DNA of 37,773 nucleotides from an uncultured Muribaculaceae bacterium (GTDB lineage: Bacteria; Bacteroidota; Bacteroidia; Bacteroidales; Muribaculaceae). The position numbers and the translations under genes were made by a program. Below, one piece after another: positions 23,251-31,942 of the stretch. Within the stretch, counting starts at the first letter, position 1. Every line of letters starts with the position of its first letter. The DNA is taken from contig CAKTOT010000008.1 in the NCBI GenBank assembly GCA_934590135.1, forward strand, positions 1 to 37,773, in the 5' to 3' direction. The notes under the pieces are model-generated. The model was not told the DNA's origin, searched no databases, and saw only the letters and a list, made by a program, of their open reading frames with translations.

Positions 23251-23295
23251 TAGTATATACAAAAGGCTAAGGGAAACCGAGGCTGCAGACACACA

Positions 23296-24669
23296 ATGGC
23301 ACAAAAGACTTCCATACCTAAGGGCACTCGCGATTTCAATACTGCGGAGATGGCCCGACGCAATTATATTTTCGACACAATACGCTCGGTATTTGCTCTT
23401 TATGGCTTCCGTCCTATCGAGACGCCGGCTATGGAGAATCTCTCCACCCTTATGGGCAAGTATGGCGAGGAGGGCGACAAATTGCTCTTCAAGATTCTCA
23501 ATTCGGGCGAATGGACACGCGGCCTCGAGGGCAAGGACCTCGCCGCCGAGAGCATCGGTCACCTCACCTCGGCTGTGGCCGAGAAGGGCCTGCGCTACGA
23601 CTTGACGGTGCCTTTTGCACGCTTCGTGGTGATGCACCGCGCCGAGCTGTCTATGCCTTTCAAGCGCTGCCAGATACAGCCTGTATGGCGTGCCGACCGT
23701 CCACAGAAGGGCCGCTATCGCGAGTTCTATCAGTGCGATGCCGATGTGGTGGGCACCGATTCGCTGTTGTGCGAAGTTGAGCTGCTTCAGCTTATCGACG
23801 AGGTATTCGCACGCCTGGGCATCCGCGTAGCCATCAAGCTTAACAATCGTAAGGTACTGGCCGGCATAGCCGAACTCATCGGCGCACCCGAGCGCATCGT
23901 GGACATCACCGTGGCCATAGACAAGTTGGATAAGATAGGGCGCGACAATGTCAATGCCGAGCTCATCGAGCGCGGTCTGTCGCCCGAAGCCGTTGATGCT
24001 CTCCAGCCCATATTGGACATCTCCGGCACCACGGACGAGCGCCTGGCACGCCTGCAAGAGCTGCTGGCCGGCAGCGAAACCGGCGCCAAAGGCGTCGAGG
24101 AGCTGCGCATGGTCATTGACGGGACGCGCAGCCTCGGACTACGAGCCACACTCGACTTGGATGTCTCGCTGGCTCGCGGCCTCAACTATTACACCGGTAC
24201 CATCATCGAAGTCAAGGCGCTGGACACGCCCATAGGCAGCATCACCGGCGGCGGACGCTACGACAACCTCACGGGCGTCTTCGGCGCTCCGGGTCTCAGC
24301 GGCGTAGGCATCAGCTTCGGCGCCGACCGCATCTACGATGTCATGACTACGCTCAACCTGTTCCCCGAAGGTACCGATAGCGGCGCACAAGTGATGTTTG
24401 CCAACCTCGGCACCGATGAGGTGGCCGCCGCTCTGCGCCTGGCTGCCGCCCTACGTCATCGTGGCATTGCCGTGGAGGTATATCCCGACGCCGCTAAGAT
24501 GAAGAAACAAATGGCATGGGCCGATGCGGCCGCCGTGCCCTACGTGGCACTCATCGGCAGCAACGAACTGGCTGCCGGCATCGTCACCCTGCGCAATATG
24601 CGCACCGGCGAGCAATTGACAGTCAGCGCCGCCGACATCGATGCCCTGACCGCAGCACTTAAAGCATAA
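23296..24669 (+). CDS. hisS: Histidine--tRNA ligase
   Basis: The enzyme has 457 residues, normal for the bacterial form, and charges tRNA-His with histidine. The class II core is visible: motif 1 near the start (PKGTRDFNTAEMARR), motif 2 in KRCQIQPVWRADRPQKGR and EFYQCD near 115-145, and the histidine-specific LARGLNYYTGTIIE near 295 and GGGRYDNL near 318. The C-terminal anticodon-binding domain ends with the YVALIGSNELAAG segment. It has its own promoter and a 120-nt leader; the outer-membrane protein gene follows after 22 nt. Confidence 0.96.
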   Translation: MAQKTSIPKGTRDFNTAEMARRNYIFDTIRSVFALYGFRPIETPAMENLSTLMGKYGEEGDKLLFKILNSGEWTRGLEGKDLAAESIGHLTSAVAEKGLRYDLTVPFARFVVMHRAELSMPFKRCQIQPVWRADRPQKGRYREFYQCDADVVGTDSLLCEVELLQLIDEVFARLGIRVAIKLNNRKVLAGIAELIGAPERIVDITVAIDKLDKIGRDNVNAELIERGLSPEAVDALQPILDISGTTDERLARLQELLAGSETGAKGVEELRMVIDGTRSLGLRATLDLDVSLARGLNYYTGTIIEVKALDTPIGSITGGGRYDNLTGVFGAPGLSGVGISFGADRIYDVMTTLNLFPEGTDSGAQVMFANLGTDEVAAALRLAAALRHRGIAVEVYPDAAKMKKQMAWADAAAVPYVALIGSNELAAGIVTLRNMRTGEQLTVSAADIDALTAALKA

Positions 24670-24691
24670 TACACATATACACAATATCGTC

Positions 24692-25300
24692 ATGAAGAAA
24701 TTCCTCATCATCATAGCGCTGGTCGCCGTTGCAGCGACCGCTCACGCACAATTCCGTTGGAGCGCCGTCGCCGGAGCCAATTACACAAATCTCAATTTCA
24801 AGCAGGACATTGTTTCCGTCACCAAGGGCGTAGGTTACGGCGCCGGCATTGTGGGCGAAATGATGTTCCCCGGCATCGGTTTCGGCCTTGACTTCGGCCT
24901 GATGTACGAACAGCAGAACGCCAAAGTCAATCTTGGCGAAAAGAAAATATGGTCATCGCTCGGCCTGGGCAAGGAAACCGCGATGATGCACAACATCCAT
25001 ATTCCCGTGCACTTGCGCTTCAAGTACACGCGTCTCAACGGTTTCGAGGAAAAACTCGCGCCGCTGGTATACTTCGGGCCCGAATTTAACATCCAGGCGG
25101 CACACGCCGGAGGCGACATCTTCAAGTACTCGGGCGGCGACCTCTCGCTGGCCGTGGGCGTGGGCGCCGAAATTTTCCGTCGCTGGCAAGTCATCGGCGG
25201 ATACACTTGGGGTATGACGTATGCCCTGAAGACCAAATTGCTCGAGGATTTCAGCGCCACGACAAAAGGCTGGACGCTCCGCGTGGCATATTTCTTCTAA
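24692..25300 (+). CDS. PorT-like outer-membrane beta-barrel protein
   Basis: The protein has 202 residues. The signal peptide (KKFLIIIALVAVAATAHAQ) ends in an AHAQ cleavage site near residue 20. The mature part shows the alternating-strand pattern of the PorT/OMP_b-brl family (WSAVAGANYTNLNF, VGYGAGIVGEMMFPGIGFGLDFGLMY, IPVHLRFKYTRL) and ends with an aromatic (LRVAYFF) for BAM recognition. It follows hisS by 22 nt and is probably on the same transcript; a bidirectional terminator ends the unit. Specific function unknown. Confidence 0.87.
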   Translation: MKKFLIIIALVAVAATAHAQFRWSAVAGANYTNLNFKQDIVSVTKGVGYGAGIVGEMMFPGIGFGLDFGLMYEQQNAKVNLGEKKIWSSLGLGKETAMMHNIHIPVHLRFKYTRLNGFEEKLAPLVYFGPEFNIQAAHAGGDIFKYSGGDLSLAVGVGAEIFRRWQVIGGYTWGMTYALKTKLLEDFSATTKGWTLRVAYFF

Positions 25301-25364
25301 GGCACAGACAGCACTTCTAAAATATAGCGAGTATCCGCTGCCGCCACAACAGCGCCTCACTCAC

Positions 25365-25410
25365 AAAAAAAAGCAAGCCGCCACGGAATTTCCGCAGCGG
25401 CTTGCTTTTG
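25365..25410. terminator. Bidirectional terminator between the barrel gene and nagA
   Basis: AAGCAAGCCGC at 25371-25381 pairs with GCGGCTTGCTT at 25397-25407. The stem is flanked by an A-run on the left and T-residues on the right, serving both convergent transcripts. Confidence 0.85.
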
Positions 25411-25432
25411 TACCGTAAAGTGGTGTCAGTAC

Positions 25433-26584
25433 TTACTCAACTACACGCCCCATTTGGATAACACCGGTAAGATTGAGGTCGCCATCAAACATCATGATAT
25501 CGGCATCCTTGCCCGGGGCAAGCGAGCCCTTGCGGTCGTATACGCCCATAATGCGTGCCGGTGTCTCGGAGGCCATGCGCGACACGTCTTCCAGCGGTAT
25601 GCCGGCTTTCTGTACGGCGGTGCGTACAAGGCGGTCCATCGTGGCAATACTACCGGCAATAGCGCTGCGGTCAGCCAGCATGCACACACCGTTTTCGATG
25701 ACCACGCGCGGGTCAAAGGCGGTCTTGCTGTCCGAAGCGGCACATGCCAAGGCATCCGTAATCAGGGCGGTGCGCTCTACGCCTTTCTGCTTCCATATCA
25801 GACGCAACATCACAGGCGGAACATGGATGCCGTCAGCAATCATCTCAACGGTAATGCCGTCCATAAGGTACACCGATTCGACTGTGCCCTCGTGCTTGTA
25901 CGGGCCTTCTTTATGGTTGCCGGTCATGGCGTTATAGAAGTGTGTGGCGTGCGTGAATCCGGCGCGGTAGCCCTTCTCAACGTCCGTGTACGTGGCAGCG
26001 GTATGTCCCAGCGAGGCAAGGATGCCCTTGCTGCACAGATAGGTGGCAAATTCTTCGGCACCGGGCAACTCGGGAGCGGCATCCCAGCGACGTATCGATG
26101 TAAAGTCCTCGATGATGGGTTTATACTCCTCAGGAGTCGGGACTTTGATATTCTCGGGCAACTGTCCGCCGGCCATCTTGGGATTGAAGTACGGGCCTTC
26201 GAGGTGCAGGCCGAGCACGCCGCTCATGGGGTCGGCCATAAGTTTCTGACACGTGGCGGCAGCCTCGCGTATCATCGGCACCGTTGACGAGGACAACGTC
26301 GGAAATATAGACGTCGTACCATGACGGCGATGAGCTTCTACAGCTGTCACAAAAGCATCTTCGGTGCATTCCATAAAGTCACGACCTCCGCCGCCATGCA
26401 CGTGTATATCAATGCCGCCGGGCAGTACGTAATTGCCTTGTGCATCGATGACCTTGTCCACGCCTTCGACGCGGCGGCTGTGATTGAGTATTGACTTGAT
26501 ACGGGTGTCCTCGATGAGAACACTGCCGCCTTCGACCCATCCCATAGGGGTGAGCACGCGGCCGTTAATAATCTGTGTTGTCAT
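25433..26584 (-). CDS. nagA: N-acetylglucosamine-6-phosphate deacetylase
   Basis: The enzyme has 383 residues from the ATG at 26584; the frame continues upstream but the promoter at 26623 and loss of similarity exclude that part. It removes acetate from GlcNAc-6-phosphate in amino-sugar salvage. Amidohydrolase motifs are present: DIHVHGGGG near 57-66, LHLEGPYFNPKMAGG with the metal-binding Glu, the SLGHTAATY histidine and the THFYNAM histidine segment, and TDALAC with the catalytic Asp. No nagB is in the window. It is a single-gene unit ending in the shared terminator. Confidence 0.94.
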   Translation of the reverse strand: MTTQIINGRVLTPMGWVEGGSVLIEDTRIKSILNHSRRVEGVDKVIDAQGNYVLPGGIDIHVHGGGGRDFMECTEDAFVTAVEAHRRHGTTSIFPTLSSSTVPMIREAAATCQKLMADPMSGVLGLHLEGPYFNPKMAGGQLPENIKVPTPEEYKPIIEDFTSIRRWDAAPELPGAEEFATYLCSKGILASLGHTAATYTDVEKGYRAGFTHATHFYNAMTGNHKEGPYKHEGTVESVYLMDGITVEMIADGIHVPPVMLRLIWKQKGVERTALITDALACAASDSKTAFDPRVVIENGVCMLADRSAIAGSIATMDRLVRTAVQKAGIPLEDVSRMASETPARIMGVYDRKGSLAPGKDADIMMFDGDLNLTGVIQMGRVVE

Positions 26585-26622
26585 ATCTTTTGTCGTTAAT
26601 TTGTATTTCGCAAGCGGTGAGA

Positions 26623-26654
26623 CAAAGGTACAAAAACTTCGCCGAATAGACAAA
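26623..26654 (-). promoter_or_regulatory. Promoter of nagA
   Basis: On the minus strand TTTG (26654-26651) and TACCTTTG (26630-26623) are spaced by 20 nt, the full consensus. The leader is about 30 nt. Confidence 0.75.
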
Positions 26655-26770
26655 GTCGAATGTCGCCTCCGGCATTGTCGCCGCGCCACATCTATGGCCG
26701 ATCATACCGACACGGCACTCGCTTTTGTCCGCAAGTCGCCGAGCACCTTTTTCCGCTTACGACAATACAT

Positions 26771-26799
26771 AAAAAAGCGCCGGGACACATAGTCCCGGC
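26771..26799 (-). terminator. Terminator of the serine palmitoyltransferase gene
   Basis: On the minus strand the stem GCCGGGA/TCCCGGC is followed by six T residues, about 35 nt after the stop codon. Confidence 0.85.
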
Positions 26800-26833
26800 A
26801 CTAAACGCTATATTTATGTCTTACATTTAAGTC

Positions 26834-28021
26834 TTACGGTACAAGATTGTATTTCCGGAAGACCTTCTGTATCTTTTCGAGACCGGTAGTGACCTGTTCC
26901 TTGGTGTGCGTAGCCATCAGTGAGAAGCGGATGAGCGTATCCTGAGGTGCAACGGCGGGCGAAACCACGGGGTTGACAAATACGCCTTCCTCAAGCAGGT
27001 CGTGCGTGACAGCAAAAGTCTTGAAGTCGTCACGTATAAACAGCGGGATAATCGGCGTTGATGTATTGCCGATTTCGAAGCCCATACTGCGGAATCCTTC
27101 GAGTGCATAGTTGGTGAGATCCCAGAGGTGTTTCTGACGCTCGGGCTCGGCAATCATAATATCTATAGCCTTGAGCGCGGCAGCGGTGCTGGCCGGAGTA
27201 ATGCTGGCGGTGAAAATATAGCTACGGCTGTGATGGCGCAGGAAGTTGGTCACTTCTTTGTCCGTAGCGATAAATCCGCCGAGGCTGGCAAAGCTCTTGG
27301 AGAATGTACCCATAATCAGGTCTACATCCTTGGTAAGGCCGAAATGGTTGACCGTACCGCGACCACCTTCGCCAAATACGCCTATACTGTGCGCCTCGTC
27401 TACCATAACGCTGGCATCGTATTTCTTGGCCAAACGTACGATTTCGGGAATATTGGCCACATCGCCTTCCATCGAAAATACGCCGTCGGTGACGATAAGT
27501 TTCACCTTATCGGGTTCGCAGCGTTGCAGTTGCTTCTCCAAAGAGGCCATGTCGTTGTGCTTGTACTTGAGCTGTTGCGAAAACGACAGGCGACGGCCTT
27601 CGATGATGGAGGCATGATCCTGCTCGTCCCACAAGATATAGTCTTCACGGCCGGTGAGGCACGACACTACGCCGAGGTTGACACCGAAGCCTGTGGAGTA
27701 AATCATTACATCTTCCTTGCCGATATACTCGGCAATACGCTGCTCCAATTTCTTGTGCAGGTCAAGCGTACCATTGAGGAACGGCGAACCGGCGCATCCG
27801 GTTCCGTATTTGCGTATTGCTTCGATTGCGGCTTCCTTGATTCGGGGGTCGTTGACGAGTCCGCTGTAGCAGTTGCTGCCGAACATCAGGACCTTCTTAC
27901 CATCAATAATGACTTCGGGATCCTGCTCGGAGGATATTGCGCGGAAATAGGGGTAGACGCCGGCGGCCTTGGCCTCTTGCGGCGCCGTGTATTTGGCTAA
28001 TTTTGCCTGTAGTAACTTCAT
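26834..28021 (-). CDS. spt: Serine palmitoyltransferase (alpha-oxoamine synthase family)
   Basis: The enzyme has 395 residues and condenses L-serine with a long-chain acyl-CoA to 3-ketosphinganine, the first step of bacterial sphingolipid synthesis. The PLP lysine is Lys242 in GTFSKSFASLGG. His136 in DHASI stacks on the cofactor, and Asp208 in MVDEAHS supports it. The segments VLMFGSN, GTGCAGSPFLNGTLDLH and RRLSFSQQLKYKHNDM are very close to the Bacteroides enzyme as I recall it, favouring this over the related 2-amino-3-ketobutyrate ligase or 8-amino-7-oxononanoate synthase. It is a monocistronic unit with its own promoter and terminator. Confidence 0.9.
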   Translation of the reverse strand: MKLLQAKLAKYTAPQEAKAAGVYPYFRAISSEQDPEVIIDGKKVLMFGSNCYSGLVNDPRIKEAAIEAIRKYGTGCAGSPFLNGTLDLHKKLEQRIAEYIGKEDVMIYSTGFGVNLGVVSCLTGREDYILWDEQDHASIIEGRRLSFSQQLKYKHNDMASLEKQLQRCEPDKVKLIVTDGVFSMEGDVANIPEIVRLAKKYDASVMVDEAHSIGVFGEGGRGTVNHFGLTKDVDLIMGTFSKSFASLGGFIATDKEVTNFLRHHSRSYIFTASITPASTAAALKAIDIMIAEPERQKHLWDLTNYALEGFRSMGFEIGNTSTPIIPLFIRDDFKTFAVTHDLLEEGVFVNPVVSPAVAPQDTLIRFSLMATHTKEQVTTGLEKIQKVFRKYNLVP

Positions 28022-28088
28022 AGTTTATGTGATAATGTTATCGACGTTTGATAAACTATCTGATTGTCGTTCGCGACCAATCAGGCTG

Positions 28089-28096
28089 CAAAGATA
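28089..28096 (-). promoter_or_regulatory. Promoter -7 box of the serine palmitoyltransferase gene
   Basis: TATCTTTG on the minus strand fits TAnnTTTG; the leader would be about 60 nt. The -33 element is unclear. Confidence 0.55.
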
Positions 28097-28344
28097 CAAA
28101 AAATTATTGAAAGACGTGTAAAAAAGTTCGGTTCCCCGCCCAAAAAACTTCCAAAGGGTATGCATACCGCATCTAAAGTTCCCATATGGCCCTATACCTC
28201 CTATCGCCCCGACCTTTTCCGACCTATACTCATCGTCCCACTTCTCCCCTTTTCGTCCCGGATCTTATCACAAATCTATACCACTCTCCGGCATACTCGT
28301 CTTCCGGTTCCGGTCGGCCGCTATACTCCAATTGTTCAGGCAAT

Positions 28345-28379
28345 AAAAAAACGGGGGCGCGCCCAAGGCGCGTCCCCGT
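28345..28379 (-). terminator. Terminator of the PD40-amidase operon
   Basis: On the minus strand a 13-bp GC-rich stem with one mismatch (ACGGGG, CGCGCC and complements, 3-nt loop) is followed by a run of T residues, about 55 nt after the stop codon. Confidence 0.88.
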
Positions 28380-28435
28380 AGGTTGAGGGTTATCTTAGGC
28401 AGATTCTCGAAAGACTCTGCTATCGAATTCGATGA

Positions 28436-31400
28436 TTACTTAACGTAAACCTTTTCAGCCTTATTGCCCTGACGGCGGATGTATACGCCGGTGGTAAGGT
28501 TGTCAGCTGCTACGCGTACGCCTTGCAGGTTGTAGTATTCTGCATCGGCGTTGGCATCTTCGACGCTGATGATGTCGGAGATAGCATCTTTGCTTTCGCC
28601 TTCATAGAGGAAGCGACCGATACCCTGGTTGTGTACGTTGGCATAGATGCTGATATTGCCATTGAGTTCACCGCCAGCGCTGGCGATAACCGTCGAAACA
28701 AACTGGGCATTGTTAACCGAGCCGAAGCCTTCTTCGGGCAGGTTCATAATAGGAGCAGTAGCCTTGGCTACACCGTTCGTAACATCGATGATAGCAACTT
28801 GGCCATTACCGATATTACCGGTCTTGTAGGTGATAGCGGCGATATACTTCTTGTTGCCTACATTGAAGAATGTGAATGCTGTACCGTAACGCGAGCCACC
28901 GAGAGCTTCTGCAGGCAGAATTTCGTTGGTAATCTTGCCGGTAGCATCGAATTTGGCAATCTGGTTGTCTTTCTGTACCATCCAGAAGCTGCCGTCGGCA
29001 TTGGGATAGATCTTGGAGGCGCCACGACCGTCTTCGCCGTATGCGTAAGCTTCACCCTTGGCGTTCTTCAGCGCGATAGTGTGCATATTGTTGTCACAGC
29101 TACCGTCCTTGATTTCGAAGTACACGACCTCGTTTGCGCCTTGCTTGGTGAGCCATACACGACCGTTGGAGAGCGTACCGCTGAATGCTACGGAACCACC
29201 GGTGATGATACCGGCTTTGTCTTTCTGTACAAGTACGCGCGGTGCAGCGGCATCGTTATCCCAAATGTATACGCGGAGGTTCTGAGCATCTGTTACGATA
29301 TTGGAGGCGATTAGCTTGCCGTCGGCTACAGCGAGACCACCGAGTTTACCGGTAGCGCTGGCCAGGTCTGCTACAGAGAGTGTGCCCTTGTACGATGCAT
29401 CTTCAGCGTTGAGGATATTCACAGCAGGTGTTCCCCAGTTCTTACTATTGAGCACATAGAGTTTGCTGCCGATAAGTGCGATATCACGGTTTGCCGACTG
29501 GGTTGCGTCGAACGTTGTCCAGCTCGGAGTGTTGTTCTTATTGGTCGAGTAAACCCACATAGATTTCATTCTTTCCGTATTGGTTGAAATGTCTTCCTTG
29601 AGGGTGATGGCTGCTTTTCCGGTGCCTTTCAGTGCCACCGTTACATTGGCAGCGCCTTGGGACGAGATGGTCAAAGTTGCAGTATGGTTACCTTCTGCCT
29701 TCGGGCTATAGATTACTTTGAACTTGCCGGGAGTGCCGAGCGACTGGTTCGAGAGGCTGAACATATCGGCGTTGGCACCGCTGAGCGTCAAATTGATCGC
29801 GCCCTTGAGGTTGTCACCGCTGACGGTGAGCTCTTGCATAGCCGACTGGCCTTGCTTAGCGCTGAAGGTCAGAGATGTCTTGTCTACAGCGAGCACGGGA
29901 TCGGTGCTTTGGATAGGCTGGCCTGCGGTAGCGGGAGGCGTGCCATGTTTGTAGTAAGCCATACCGTGGGTGGTGGAGAGTACCCATGCTTCGAGCCAAT
30001 TGGTGCCATCGGTGCGAATGATGACATCACCGGTGGCGTTGGTGTTACGGCTGGTATCGCCGAGACCGTTGCTGGGGAAGTCACCCACCTGCTGCATACG
30101 CTTGAAGTCGCCGGTGAGGTCTTGAACAAGACGCATGCGAGCGCCCTTGTAGTTCTTTTCGGGATCCATAGTTTCGGTGCCGGCTTTATATTCCTTGCCG
30201 TTGAACACGAGGTTGGCCGAATATTTCTGGCCGCCCCAGTAGAATTCGTGGTGGCACGAGCCCCAGCTTTCGCCGGTATCGACGAAGGTCTTACGGTAGG
30301 CCTTACCACTTTCTTGGATTACATAAGTAGGATAGCTGTCCTTACCATCAATCCACCAGTTGCCGCCCAGCGGGTATGCACGAACGGTGGCTTGAGTCGA
30401 CAAGTTGGTAGTCTTGTCCTCGCGGTATACGGGAGTATTCTTTGCTTCTACACAGCTATTATTCTTCATGTGGTACTCAACGATGCGGGTCTGACCGTTA
30501 TTTTCGTTGGCAAAGTCAAGCCAGTAATCAGAAGGATATTTGCCGGTAAGTTCGAGGCAATCACCCACACGGCTTGCGCCTTGGAAGTCATTGGTTTCGA
30601 ACGCGAGGGTGGGCAGAGCGTTATCATTGGCCCATTCGTAGATACGGAGTTTCTGGTTCGAAGCTGCAAGGTTGCAGGCAATGATGTGTCCGTCAAGGAC
30701 CTTGACGTCGCAGAGTGTCAGTGTACCGCCGGTAACAACATCACCTTTCTTAAGGTTGCCGAGGTCTTTGCCGGTCTGTGCATCGATGACTTTGATGTCG
30801 CTGTGGTTGTATACGCAGTAGAGTTTACCATCGTTGTAGCAGAAGTTACGGATCTTAGAGGCATCATAGCCCTTGGCATCTTTCTTGCCGCTCTTTTCGG
30901 AGAGGTTCCAGACTTCCTTGAGACTCAGCGGCGGAGCCTTAACTTCGGCGGTAATCTTAACCTCTTTGCGGAGGCTACCGCTTGTTACAGCAATGTAGAA
31001 TTTGGAATTGACGCCTGTTCCACCTTCGCCGTAGGTACCGATCTTGTCACTATTATTAAATGTCACCGTAACTGTACCGCCGCTCTTGCCGAGTGTGGTA
31101 ACATTCGGGGTAAAACGTGACGAATACGGAGCCACATTAATGTCGGACGTAAGGTTAGAGCCTTTGACCGTGAACGTCAGGGTCGGCTTTTCACCTTGCG
31201 AGCAAGTGAAGTGGAGACTGGTTGTCGAAACGGTCAGCGTGGGGTTTGTCGGAGTCGGGTCGGGAGTTGTGGAACCACCGGAACGCGGGTTGGGGGTAAG
31301 GGTCTTACCCTGTACGCCTGTACCGAAGTCATAGAAGCCATAGAGGTGACCGTTGACCCAAGACTTGAAACCGGACTTGCTGGTCTCGTTAATCATACCC

Positions 31401-31933
31401 CATTCGGTGCTATTGTCCACGAAGAGTGCCTCCGTCAGGATGGCGGGCACGCTGGAGCTACCGGTGATTACGGTCCAACCGTTTTGCTTAACGCCGCGGT
31501 TGGTACGACCGAGTTGCTGTACCAAGGTTGCTTGAACCTTATTGGCGAGGTTACGAGAGTTGCCTCCGGACCAGTAGTACCAAGTCTCGGTACCATGAGC
31601 GCTGCCGTTGAAGGCATTGAGGTGTATTGAGCAGAAGATATACGGGTCGTAGCTTACGGACGCCGAACGACGTGCCGACAGAGACACATATACATCAGAC
31701 GAACGGGTCATACGATAGGCACATCCGTTGGATTTGAGCCAAGACACGATGCTGTTGGCACAACGCAGTGCCAATGCGGCTTCATGGGGAGCCTTAGGGC
31801 CGGATGCACCGGGGTCGCTGCCACCATGGCCGGGGTCAAGCATAATTTTGTAGCCGCTCCAATTGGCATTAGCACTGAGGGGGGCGATTATTGCCATGGC
31901 AAGTATCGCGAGAAGTGTAGATATTTTCTTCAT
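28436..31933 (-). CDS. Large secreted N-acetylmuramoyl-L-alanine amidase with T9SS sorting domain
   Basis: The protein has 1165 residues. The signal peptide covers about 1-23. Residues 27-200 form an Amidase_3 zinc domain: His36 in LDPGHGG, Glu51, His104 in CSIHLNA and catalytic Glu168 in LTEALF. Such enzymes cut the bond between muramic acid and the stem peptide. After a Pro/Thr linker come an Ig-like module (about 225-335), a long beta-propeller-like region, a second Ig-like module (about 680-770, CSQG/AKQG-type repeats) and another propeller-like region. The last ~35 residues (YYNLQGVRV...GVYIRRQG...KVYVK) are a type IX secretion signal, so the target may be extracellular peptidoglycan, possibly of other cells. 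It follows the PD40 gene by 9 nt. Confidence 0.88.
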   Translation of the reverse strand: MKKISTLLAILAMAIIAPLSANANWSGYKIMLDPGHGGSDPGASGPKAPHEAALALRCANSIVSWLKSNGCAYRMTRSSDVYVSLSARRSASVSYDPYIFCSIHLNAFNGSAHGTETWYYWSGGNSRNLANKVQATLVQQLGRTNRGVKQNGWTVITGSSSVPAILTEALFVDNSTEWGMINETSKSGFKSWVNGHLYGFYDFGTGVQGKTLTPNPRSGGSTTPDPTPTNPTLTVSTTSLHFTCSQGEKPTLTFTVKGSNLTSDINVAPYSSRFTPNVTTLGKSGGTVTVTFNNSDKIGTYGEGGTGVNSKFYIAVTSGSLRKEVKITAEVKAPPLSLKEVWNLSEKSGKKDAKGYDASKIRNFCYNDGKLYCVYNHSDIKVIDAQTGKDLGNLKKGDVVTGGTLTLCDVKVLDGHIIACNLAASNQKLRIYEWANDNALPTLAFETNDFQGASRVGDCLELTGKYPSDYWLDFANENNGQTRIVEYHMKNNSCVEAKNTPVYREDKTTNLSTQATVRAYPLGGNWWIDGKDSYPTYVIQESGKAYRKTFVDTGESWGSCHHEFYWGGQKYSANLVFNGKEYKAGTETMDPEKNYKGARMRLVQDLTGDFKRMQQVGDFPSNGLGDTSRNTNATGDVIIRTDGTNWLEAWVLSTTHGMAYYKHGTPPATAGQPIQSTDPVLAVDKTSLTFSAKQGQSAMQELTVSGDNLKGAINLTLSGANADMFSLSNQSLGTPGKFKVIYSPKAEGNHTATLTISSQGAANVTVALKGTGKAAITLKEDISTNTERMKSMWVYSTNKNNTPSWTTFDATQSANRDIALIGSKLYVLNSKNWGTPAVNILNAEDASYKGTLSVADLASATGKLGGLAVADGKLIASNIVTDAQNLRVYIWDNDAAAPRVLVQKDKAGIITGGSVAFSGTLSNGRVWLTKQGANEVVYFEIKDGSCDNNMHTIALKNAKGEAYAYGEDGRGASKIYPNADGSFWMVQKDNQIAKFDATGKITNEILPAEALGGSRYGTAFTFFNVGNKKYIAAITYKTGNIGNGQVAIIDVTNGVAKATAPIMNLPEEGFGSVNNAQFVSTVIASAGGELNGNISIYANVHNQGIGRFLYEGESKDAISDIISVEDANADAEYYNLQGVRVAADNLTTGVYIRRQGNKAEKVYVK

Positions 31934-31942
31934 GGCAGTATA

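Larger units (their letters stand above)
28022..28435. other. Gene-free stretch with promoter and terminator
   Basis: This 414-bp gap between two minus-strand genes holds the serine palmitoyltransferase -7 box (28089-28096) and the amidase terminator (28345-28379). The pyrimidine-rich middle (about 28180-28320) has no feature I can identify. Confidence 0.6.

Noticed and set aside
23168..23295. T-box or other riboswitch in the hisS leader
   Set aside because: No T-box consensus or terminator/antiterminator pair was found; only direct repeats and a small stem are visible.
29657..31120. 487-codon plus-strand open frame
   Set aside because: Antisense to the amidase gene, which has a signal peptide, catalytic residues and a sorting domain. 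No domain is seen in the shadow.
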